A DNA stretch of 64,000 nt from Cryptomeria japonica (Eukaryota > Streptophyta > Pinopsida > Cupressales > Cupressaceae): NCBI RefSeq assembly GCF_030272615.1, contig NC_081413.1:332358302-332422301 (forward strand), read 5' to 3'. Of the stretch, positions 55,760-64,000 are shown piece after piece. How positions within the stretch are numbered: position 1 is the first letter of the stretch; the number at the start of each line of letters is the position of its first letter. The translations under genes and the position numbers were made by a program. The notes beneath the pieces are model-generated. The model searched no databases, was not told the DNA's origin, and worked only from the letters and a program-made list of their open reading frames with translations.

Positions 55760-56047
55760 ATGGAAGGAGAGGAAATGGAAGCGGTAATGGAAAGGGCGTG
55801 GGACTTACACGACAAGATGAGCGACGCCATTCATTCCCTCTGCAAATCGCTTTTCTTCTCGTCCATCGGAAACCAGAAACAGATGAATCCATCCTCTCAT
55901 TTCTCACATTCCCAACCTCCCCACATCTACAATCTCCTTTCCATTCCATCAAACTCTTCTGATGACGATCTTTTCACAGAGATTACCAGTTTGAACGCTA
56001 TACGAAATGCTCTCGAGACGCTCGAAAACCAACTGTACTTGTTACAG
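55760..56047 (+). CDS. PDV1: PDV1 (PLASTID DIVISION1)-like, exon 1
   Basis: This is exon 1, 96 codons, from ATG 55760 to a splice donor (TTACAG then GTCAGG). An upstream in-frame ATG at 55736 exists, but homology starts at M-E-G-E-E-M. The product matches the N-terminus of seed-plant PDV1: E-A-V-M-E-R-A-W-D-L-H-D-K-M-S-D-A-I-H near the start and SLNAIRNALETLENQLYLLQ at the end, with a variable Ser-rich middle. PDV1 is an outer-envelope protein of plastids; its cytosolic coiled coil, which this exon begins, recruits the dynamin ARC5/DRP5B to the division ring. The remaining exons, including the membrane segment, were not found up to 64000, so either intron 1 is long or this is a truncated copy. 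The exon itself has no defect. Confidence 0.85.
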
Positions 56048-58321
56048 GTCAGGATTTTCAATACCCATTACTTTCTTACTGTCTTTCTTTTTCCGTGAAA
56101 TTGTGAGCGCTTTTATCCACATTCAAATTTAGGAGTAGATTGAAGATTTTTGCTGGCCCAAGTGTAAACATTCTGCACATTTTTTTTTTTGGGTGGCTGA
56201 TGGGGACTTTCTTCGCTACTTGGGGTTTTAAAGTTGAGACATAGTTAATTATTTGGGGTTTTCATGCCAGCTGTTTAAACTTCATCTTTCTATATTTTCT
56301 TGCTTTTGTAAGTAACTACAGGAATCGTTTAGTTTTTAAACAGTGAATAACTTACGCTCTTCGCACCAGTTAAAAATCACAGTTTTTTTAATTTTTGCAA
56401 CTCCTATAATATTCACAGAAAGTAAGCTGCCGATATTCCAATATTTTAGCAAAATCCTGATATCTCTCTATTGTCATTGGCTCATAAGCTTTTGAGTGCC
56501 ATTGTCGCCTTCAGGTCTATGGAGGGAAAAATTAGAGAAGCTTCAATATTTCAATTACCGTCTACACTTTCAACAAATTACCACTTTTTTATTACAGTTT
56601 GGGTCATGCTCGATTTTATGCATTCTGAATACCATAAATATTTGCCCTGACACACTTTTATTGCCTGCTTCGATTTTGTTTTTCACTATTGCAACGACCG
56701 ACTCTCCACTGCCTTCTCTATGTTCCTTTTTTCTCTGTTTGCAGGCTCTTTAGAGCACCAAGGAATAAATTAGTGCTTTTGTCCCAAAGAAAAAGTTTAG
56801 CACAGACTACTGATGATTCAGGGATGGATGGTAAGCTTTAGGTTACAGTGCCGCACAAATTATAAACTGCGTGAACAGACATAAGTAATTCATAGAGGGG
56901 AATTCATATCTCACAAGTGGTCAGAACTTATCATTTACAGTTGAGGTTTTAAGAGGAATGCAAAAACTTTCATTCATTTAAAATTCTCTCCACCTTCATG
57001 GAGTAATTTGTCATTGAAGAAAATCATGTCAGCTAACACCAATGGTGGAGTAATTTGTCATTGAAGAAAATCATGTCAGCTAACACCAATGCATGCCAAG
57101 ACCATGGCAACTTTTACATGCTATCTCCAGAATAGATATTGCTAATATCAAAATACCTGAATCATTATAGCCTATGTCATCGTTTCCATTTAAAGGCAAA
57201 AAATAGCCTTACAGGCAGGGCTTTCCTCTTCATATATTGAGCTCAAGACATGCATATAATATAGAAAACTTACGAGGGAAAATCCATCAAGTTGCAGGCT
57301 GTGGGCATGCTAGACAAAAGAATGAGTGACTCAAGAGCACCATGCTCATTACCTGCAACACCGACATGTTTACATTCCAAACCCAGGAATGCCCTTATTA
57401 GCTGTAGAAAAAGGTAGAAACCATATATATACTGGTCCTCCAAGATAACACAAGACTTTCTTTTCTTGCGTAGAGTGAGTTTATGAATTATGCAGAGGCC
57501 AACAAAGGCAAAAAAATAAAAAATTACATTATGCTTTAAAGAAATGGCTTTTATAAGCATATTGCCCCAAACAAACCTCAAATAGTAACCTTGCACTAAG
57601 AAAATTCAAACCGTTTATTGCGACCAAAACAGAGCAACTTAAGATTTAAACTGCGCAATAAAACTTCAAATAAATAACTTACAATGGAATTGAGCCAACC
57701 GTGTGGAGTTTATTTGTTTCAATAGCTTCAATTGAAGGAAACTATCAGAGCCTGCATATTTCTTTACTCATCCTCTTAAAAGTCAAAAGTAAAAGATTTG
57801 AAATGTTTTCTAACCAGGTTCTAGTATACCTTCACAGTGTACACAGATCATACAGGCAGAATAATCTCAAATACACGCAAGTTATCCTTTTGGATTTAGC
57901 AGGACTTTGCTGTGTGTAAGTAAGGACAGTAAAAAATGAACGACTGAATTTCTTGGCCAGAGCTTCAATAGCTTTCCAAAGAAGCTTCCCAAAAAACAAG
58001 GCCAATAAATACCTTCACCTTCAGCACTTCACCAACAACCAATATTTAGAGTCTCCTGCGAAGTGATTACGAAATAAACCAGTTACATAATGCTGGGTGT
58101 GACATTCAGCTAATAAACATTTCCAGGTAGGTGTTAAAACTTAAAACAGTCCAATTTCCAGGTTAATTTGACCAAAACCCCCAATTTGTAAAATACAAAT
58201 TCAATATAGAGAAAATGGAGTATATTTCATAGAGCTTGGCATGTAGGTACATCCCCAGCATGATACATTTGATACCTGTTTGCTGCTAGCTACTAAAGCT
58301 TGCCTTTTATCAGATATATCT
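56048..58321. other. Possible PDV1 intron 1 / spacer
   Basis: It begins with the GT donor. No further PDV1 exon was recognised. The acceptor-like TTTGCAG at 56739-56745 would put a TAG two codons into the frame, so I do not accept it. The region includes a 47-base tandem repeat at 57000-57091. Short frames such as 57270-57596 on - have no recognised product. Confidence 0.45.
57000..57091. repeat. 47-bp perfect tandem duplication
   Basis: GGAGTAATTTGTCATTGAAG and the following 25 bases occur twice (57000-57044 and 57047-57091) without a difference. This is recent slippage or a filled break. Confidence 0.9.
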
Positions 58322-58690
58322 TAAAATTTTTACACATGCTTATCTCTCCTCTCCAGTTCCTCCTATATCATCGGCATCAGCTTCTATTCTCCTGCAAACA
58401 TGCTTGAGATGTTATTATAAATATCTGCTGAATGAGACGACATAAATAAATTTTCAACTAACCTATATGCATTGTAACATGGACTATAATTCTAGGCAAA
58501 AAATGCTGAATCCTAATCTGGGAATTATTACAAAATAAATAGTTTGTTTTTGCTTTTGCATGTGCTGGGAACTATCCTCGTCTGCCATGTATCATTGTCA
58601 TGGCATAAGTTTTCCTGCATGTTCTACAAAAACTAATCGGCTCCGTGACTTGTTTAATGAAAGTTGCTTAAACCCTTTATTACTCTGGAA
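58322..58690. repeat. Segment copy A (uninterrupted)
   Basis: About 370 bases are found again in two halves at 59222-59314 and 63172-63434. Here the two halves are joined (GCTTGAG followed by ATGTTATTATAAATATCTG). It acts as the empty site for the hAT insertion. Confidence 0.8.
58340..58391 (-). other. Possible 52-base terminal exon (copy A)
   Basis: On - an acceptor-like TTTGCAG is followed by 52 bases that read R-I-E-A-D-A-D-D-I-G-G-T-G-E-E-R and a TAA. The paralogous place (59242-59293) is also 52 bases long and open to a stop, with ten of sixteen residues identical by eye. It could be the last exon of an unidentified - strand gene or its retained pseudocopy. Confidence 0.3.
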
Positions 58691-59221
58691 CGTTGACCAC
58701 TAATTAAAGGGCGTTGCCCTATTTTTTCTCGTCAATACATTTGCTATTAAAATCAGGCCTAATGGGATTGGGGTGGGTGACCTTGTCGACTTGAGCATCA
58801 CTTTGGTCATTAGAAATGGGATCTCGTGAACCACTACTTATAAAATTTGGATCAATAAGAATTATCCTGAAATTACATAATTAAATTACCATAAATCATA
58901 CATAATAACCCAAAATATTTAAAAACTGTAACTAAAGCACCATTACATGTTGGAAAGAAGGAAGCATTTGGCAAGCCATATGGGGGGCCAATATGAATTG
59001 TGTTAGAATTTGAGTAAAGATCCTTGAATAATGAGTCAATGACAGAGCCTCTTTCTTTACACTGGTATATTTAGATAAGCAGGATGGATGTATACAAGTT
59101 AAAGAGTTATATAAAAGCCACTGAGTACACAATTATTTCACCCTTCTGTAATTGGCTATTTGCATACTTTAAACTTATACATATTTTATGGTATTAACCA
59201 TAAATGTGTTTGAGCATATAG

Positions 59222-59314
59222 CTCAAATTTTTTATGCACGCTCAACTATCCTCTCCTGTTCCTCTTTTATCATTGGCATCAGTTTCCATTCTTCTGCAGA
59301 AATGCTTGAGCTTC
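59222..59314. repeat. Segment copy B, left half
   Basis: It aligns with 58322-58410 and ends GCTTGAGCTTC at the hAT insertion. It includes the second 52-base exon-like stretch (59242-59293, -; [16 protein letters not shown] then TGA). Confidence 0.78.
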
Positions 59315-59343
59315 ACCTAAGTTGCTGGTTATGGTACAGGAAC

Positions 59344-59345
<2 letters not shown>

Positions 59346-59412
<67 letters not shown>

Positions 59413-59424
59413 CATATATATACA

Positions 59425-59506
<82 letters not shown>

Positions 59507-59507
59507 A
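59346..59507. repeat. (TA)n microsatellite with TACATA breaks
   Basis: 160 bases of TA repeats with CA interruptions lie near the 3' end of the hAT element. The Tyr-Ile repeat frames on both strands here are artefacts. Confidence 0.95.
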
Positions 59508-59949
59508 AATTGATAGTTCAAAATGTCAATATTATGTCATATGCCATATAATATGTATCATATATGTCTAGGGTCACGATTCAAATGAATATCATTCATC
59601 AATGCCAAATGCCAAAATGGTAGTGCTAAAGATAAATATTAAATGCCATTTGATAGTTCAAAATGTCAATATCATGTCATATGCCAAATAATATATATCA
59701 TATATGTCTAGGGTCATGATTCAAATGAAATTAATCAATGCCAAATGCCAAAATGGTAGTGATAAAGATAAATATTAAATGCCAGTTGATAGTGCAGAAT
59801 GTCAATATTATTGCATATGTCATATGCCATATGCCATATACTATATAGTATATATCATACATGTCTAGGGTCATGATTCAAATGAAAATCATTACAATTA
59901 CAAAATTGAAATAAATACAATAAAAATTAATAATTGTCTTTAATCCTCA
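59508..59949. repeat. Short tandem copies in hAT 3' region
   Basis: Three diverged copies of a roughly 125-base unit, each with TGATAGTTCAAAATGTCAAT and GTCTAGGGTCAYGATTCAAA, lie at about 59509, 59650 and 59785. No gene is seen. They are subterminal repeats of the transposon or its spacer. Confidence 0.7.
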
Positions 59950-60068
59950 TCAATCATTAGAAGGATTTAGATCAAGATCATCTTTTGGTTCAAGTTCAAT
60001 ATCATTTGAACCACAAGTAAATGCGTTGCCACTTCCACTAGGTGCATCATATGTAAGTTTCTAATTCG

Positions 60069-60070
<2 letters not shown>

Positions 60071-60106
<36 letters not shown>

Positions 60107-60107
60107 A
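60071..60107. repeat. (CAT)n run encoding poly-Asp
   Basis: About twelve CAT repeats on + encode about a dozen Asp on - near the C-terminus of the hAT transposase. Such acidic runs are frequent at plant hAT C-termini. Confidence 0.9.
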
Positions 60108-60650
60108 TAGTGACTCTAGCAAGCTCATGAATAGATGCATCCAAGTTGGCACACATAGGGGCTATGTTCCGATGCTTTGTTGACCCTTCCTTGTAGTATG
60201 TGATAGACGTTGTAAATTGGAATGGACATAAACCAAGTCTTCTGTTTTTTTGTAGCCAATTGTTACGCTTCATTGAGGGGATAAAGGAGATGTACTCCAA
60301 TTTCGTTCAGGAGAAGAACTTGCAACTTGTTGATATTGGAGAGAAAACTAACACAACTTAGAAACAAAAAATGCAAAATAAATCTAAGAATGGTAAGTAC
60401 TGAAGTCCACAATACAAATGTTAAAAATAAAAAATACTTTTGATAGAATCTTGATTGCAAGAGGTTGGAGGAACAAATAATCTTGCACATGGTGGTATCA
60501 CCATGTAGAGCATCTACAGTGTAGTGGTCTTGAAGAGAACAAATACTATAATCTCGTCTTGAGATGAACAAGCGAAACTCTTTCCTAACATTTTCCACCA
60601 CTTTCAGATTGAAGAAGAGTCTTTTGAATGCCTGTTTGTACCCATTAGCA

Positions 60651-60952
60651 ACTTCACTATCTCTATATGGTGGAGTTCTCCATGGCAAAGCAAGTATATG
60701 TGAGCTATAGTATTTGGGAGATATTGCATATGCAAGGAGGTGCAATGGTGTGTTCATCTTGTTCCAGTGATGATGAATGATTATTTCCATGCTTCGGAAA
60801 AACTTCACTATCTCTATATGGTGGAGTTCTCCATGGCAAAGCAAGTATATGTGAGCTATAGTATTTGGGAGATATTGCATATGCAAGGAGGTGCAATGGT
60901 GTGTTCATCTTGTTCCAGTGATGATGAATGATTATCTCCACACTTCGGAAAA
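60651..60952. repeat. 151-bp tandem duplication in hAT transposase
   Basis: 60651-60801 and 60802-60952 are nearly identical (start ACTTCACTATCTCTATATGG). The unit length is not a multiple of three, so the duplication shifts the frame inside the region encoding the H-H-H-W-N-K-M-N-T-P-L-H stretch. It must be young relative to the element. Confidence 0.9.
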
Positions 60953-62505
60953 ATGTTTCTTCAGGGTCATTATCTTTTTGTGCTATTATGCCCTTTATTT
61001 TTTCTATCATGGAGTCAATGCCATCATAGATTTTCCCCAAGCATGGCTGATATGTAGCAGCAAACTTGATCATACTCATGACAGACTCGGTGAAATTTAA
61101 GATATATTCCACACAAGCTCTCATCTAGGATCAATGACGTGACCTTTTGGGCCCTCTTTGAATTTGATTGCTTCCAAATACTCTATTGGTTGCTAGTAAC
61201 CATGGCACCCAATGCTTCTTGCACCTTCACAAGTCGTCTCAAAATGATTGTGTGATGCAAATCGGGTCTCAGCAACCTAGGATCATGTAAAAAATATGTT
61301 AATAACACATTAAAAAATATGATAAATTTATATATGTATTAAACATGGTATAAATAAAATTAAAAAACAAAGTAAATAATCAAATTAAATTTACCTTCAA
61401 CAATTCCAAATTTGGGAAAGTTCTGAAAATGCCTTGTGACATATGGTGGTTTGTCACAAACATTTGGATCTCCTCACCCTCTTGGTATATATCTTTCACC
61501 CACTCTATTTGAGTGCCAATTGCTTGCATCTCTAAGTCAAGGGAGTGTACAGTTTATGGTGTCCAAAAAATGTGTTCATATCTTTCCACAACCAAAGCAC
61601 TTGTAGCCCTACAATCTTTCACATTATCTGTAATGATTTGGACAACATGTTCAAGATCCACCATCTCTACGGACTCAATGAGGATTTTAGAAATGAATTT
61701 TGCATCTTTGATTTGCCCCTCACAATCAGTTGCCTTAAAAAACATTGCCCCTTTGGGGGACATTGCAATAACATTTATTAAAGGACGACTCTTTGCAATC
61801 TTTCCATTCATTAGAAACAATAGAAACTCTCATTTCAATCTAAGAATCCCTAATTGGTTTGAGTGATGTCTACTATTTATTTTTTCTCTTACCAATAAGG
61901 TGGTGCATACTTTTTCATGCCCGGGACCTGTGAGACTAGAAGGTTCACTATTGATTGCCGCCACTATTTCCTATCAATATGGTGATCTTGCCAAGTTGAA
62001 TGGAAGACCATTGGCATAAATGCAATGTGCAACTTTTTCCTCTACAATGTCTCTTGCTTCATTTTGAAATGTCTTGTCCAATGGGCCTCTTTTGCAAGGA
62101 GTGGGATCTTCTACTTGGATAGAAGGGTATCTCTAAGAAAGGATGTTGGGAGGCCATTATTGAATCGGTAGGTAAAGTCATTGATTTTTTCTTTGCTAAA
62201 GGATGAGATCTTAGTTTTGCTCTTTCAATCATAACATTAACTTCTTCTTCTTCTCTAATGTATGCCATTAATTTTTTGTTTGACAACCCCTTCTTATCTG
62301 ACTCTTCACATACTCTAATTCCTTTCCCACTTATGCCACAAAAGTTTTTTTTCACTCAACTACACAAGCTCTTAAAGTTGATTCCACGCTCATTACAATT
62401 CCAAAGGAATGCCCCACCTTTTGGAAGTTGTTCAAGCATCGTAGTATATTTCCATAAAGGACATGCTCTATCAACTTTAAATTTTCTTGTTGCATGAACG
62501 CCCAT

Positions 62506-63160
62506 TGAACTTGAAATATTGACTATCTATGCAATCTGATTTTGCTGTTATAAGAAATTATATTTTTTTAAGTTAAAAATAAAAATAAAATGAATGCAAT
62601 CCTACAATATGTACAAACTAACAAACGTTCAAAATGAACATTAAAACAACTAGTGAAACGTTTCTTTTTTTTCTAAATAAAATAAAAAATAAAAAACTTG
62701 ATAATATTCATCAAAAACTAAAAAAAATTGATCAAAAACTTGAAATGTTTTGTTAAAAGACTAAAGAATAGGGTAAAATGCTTACTTAGATGATTAGATC
62801 GCCTTTGGCACTCCTTGATTGATCTTACAAAAAATCCAGCTGCTGTTCAAAATGACAAAATGAGAAAAAGAGTGAACAGAGCAAAATGATGTTTGTTGTG
62901 GGTGAAATGATACTTTTAGGGTTTATTACTTTTTTTGCATGATAAAAAAGGTTTAAAAAAGTGTCTTTTTTTTCACTTTTTGGCATTGAGCACCATTGGG
63001 TGTGTGTGGGTGCACCCGTGGATGCCCAAGGAGTGCCTCAGACCCACGTACACCCATAGGGTACCCAGGGCGCTCCTTGGGCATTCCGGAGCATACCTAC
63101 ACATATACCCGTGTCATGATGCTTCCGGAAGGGATATTGGACCCATTTGTAGAGTATTTG
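62506..63160. other. hAT 5' non-coding region
   Basis: No gene is seen. Poly-A/T tracts lie at 62560-62760. A GC-richer part (62990-63130) contains an imperfect hairpin at 63020-63086, typical of subterminal repeats. Confidence 0.55.
63020..63086. repeat. Subterminal imperfect hairpin in hAT
   Basis: GGATGCCCAAGGAGTGCC (63020-63037) pairs with GGCGCTCCTTGGGCATTC (63069-63086) at 16 of 18 positions. It sits about 85 bases from the right end of the element and could be a transposase-binding subterminal repeat. Confidence 0.7.
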
Positions 63161-63171
63161 GTAACTTAGGT

Positions 63172-63434
63172 TTTCACTATAAATATCTGCCAAATAAGAT
63201 GGCATACATAAATTTCAACTAACCTATATGCATTGTATTCATGGACCATAATTCTAGGCAAAAAATTTCCGAGTCCTAACCTAGGAATTACAAAATAAAT
63301 AACTTTTTTGTGCTTTTTCATGTGTAGGGGATTATCTTTGTCTGCCATGTATCACTACCATGACATAAGCTTTCTTGCATAGAAATACAAAAACTCAAGC
63401 TCCAGTAAAAGTTGCTTAAATCCTTTATTACTAT
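63172..63434. repeat. Segment copy B, right half
   Basis: It aligns with 58411-58690, from CTATAAATATCTGCC to AAGTTGCTTAAATCCTTTATTACT. It completes the second copy of the duplicated segment after the hAT insertion. Confidence 0.8.
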
Positions 63435-64000
63435 AATGTCCCCGATTGGATAACCCTTCGAAATGGATTATTTATCCAACATCTGCAAGCTGAAAAACTA
63501 ATCAATTGCCCAATGTAGATTTCAAACCCGAGTTGACTAGCAAGTTAGCAATAATGCAATATGGCAAACTCTTGTAAATCAAACTTACACTTCCAAATAA
63601 CAAATTCTCACCCCCATGATGTTGGTTTATATCCTCAAATGCAACATAAACAGCAGATCTGAATTGTATGTGTCAAATATATTATATTATGACTGCTAGA
63701 TTTATGACTGATTTCATATGGACAAATACTATAATTTATTAATGTTTATATGAAATCCTTACCACTGAAAGTAACCAAGGATGAAAGTAGAATAGGATAA
63801 TGAGTTGCTTAATAAATTATGACAGCAGCAACAAACATGGAGACATCAACATAGAAAACTCAGACCTCAGATCTGATTTTTATTTTTTACATTCAATTTA
63901 ATTGGCAATAATAAATGCAATAGCAACAACCAACAAATGATTCGAAATCTGCCTTACAATTAGCCAATAAAATATAAATATTTGATTTTCGTGTAAATAT
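63435..64000. other. Unassigned tail
   Basis: AT-rich sequence. I see no gene, repeat or transposon end in it. Confidence 0.5.

Larger units (their letters stand above)
59950..62505 (-). pseudogene. hAT transposase (BED, DUF659, dimerisation) relic
   Basis: The frame starts at ATG 62505 (M-G-V-H-A-T-R-K-F-K) and ends at the TGA 59950-59952. A BED-type N-terminus (W-N-C-N-E-R-G-I-N-F-K, then C-G-I-S-G-K-G-I-R-V-C) has lost zinc ligands. DUF659 follows at 61554-61820 (S-R-P-L-I-N-V-I-A-M-S-P-K-G, V-V-Q-I-I-T-D-N-V-K-D-C). Next come FTESVMSMIKFAATYQPCLG, then N-T-P-L-H-L-L-A-Y-A-I-S-P-K-Y-Y-S (60705-61124) and the dimerisation region (Y-I-S-F-I-P-S-M-K-R-N-N, 60061-60300) with a poly-Asp tail. 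Frameshifts, stops and an internal duplication show it is inactive. Confidence 0.85.
59315..63171 (-). mobile_element. hAT DNA transposon relic
   Basis: A 3.86-kb insertion has inverted ends ACCTAAGTTGC (59315-59325) and GTAACTTAGGT (63161-63171), 10 of 11 matching. It contains a hAT transposase pseudogene on -. Flanks AGCTTCAC and GTTTTCAC may be an eroded 8-base duplication. The paralogous uninterrupted sequence at 58322-58690 supports the borders. Confidence 0.72.

Noticed and set aside
56739..56831. Candidate PDV1 exon 2 after TTTGCAG, followed by a GT donor
   Set aside because: Exon 1 ends in phase 0, and this acceptor gives Ala-Leu-stop. No PDV1 similarity follows.
59188..59571. Long Tyr-Ile repeat frames on both strands
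   Set aside because: They are translations of a (TA)n microsatellite.

Overview
The window reads as intergenic DNA of a large, repeat-rich seed-plant nuclear genome. There are no bacterial-style genes. Almost everything is nested LTR retrotransposon sequence, mostly Ty3/gypsy of the Tat/Ogre type with some Ty1/copia, plus one hAT DNA transposon. The only recognisable host gene is a first exon of PDV1 (PLASTID DIVISION1) near 55.8 kb. A conifer or other gymnosperm would fit the layered old elements, AT-rich spacers and apparently long introns, but that is a guess.

Layout. (1) 1-25310 is a three-level nest. A Ty1/copia element (only its 3' end, 24321-25310) was hit by a + strand Tat-type gypsy element E1 (1-5579 and 21791-24320). 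E1 was then hit by a related, younger, - strand element E2 (5580-21790). E2 has two LTRs, a PBS, a PPT, a gag-PR-Gpatch-RT-RNH-aRNH-INT polyprotein and a CAAAC target duplication. Both E1 and E2 carry, between integrase and 3' LTR, an antisense gene for a plant mobile domain (PMD, MAIN/MAIL1-like) protein. E2 sits inside the PMD gene of E1. (2) 25311-26261 holds diverged repeats with hairpins whose arms covary. (3) 26262-27613, 36949-37672 and 51443-52204 look like three pieces of one decayed accessory ORF (E5). They are split by E3 (27614-36943), which has gag and protease but no visible RT, and by E4 (37673-51442), another gypsy element. E3 itself contains a copia-like solo LTR and a 1.27-kb insertion with a CTCCT target duplication. 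E4 has an RNase H domain before its RT, an antisense acidic-tailed ORF and a long sense ORF with a coiled coil. (4) 52.2-55.7 kb is AT-rich with no gene seen. (5) PDV1 exon 1 lies at 55760-56047. (6) 58.3-63.4 kb is a duplicated segment whose second copy was split by a decayed hAT transposon (59315-63171, transposase on -).

How parts relate. The gypsy polyproteins are all broken by stops and frameshifts, so no element here looks able to move by itself. E2 is the youngest, with about nine substitutions seen by eye between its LTRs. The most unusual biology is the antisense PMD cargo of E1 and E2. The leader of the sense gag transcript and the leader of the antisense PMD transcript both carry arrays of one GACGCG-type motif in the same orientation relative to their own ORF. 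A separate nine-copy hairpin array with compensatory arm changes lies just upstream of the PMD frame.
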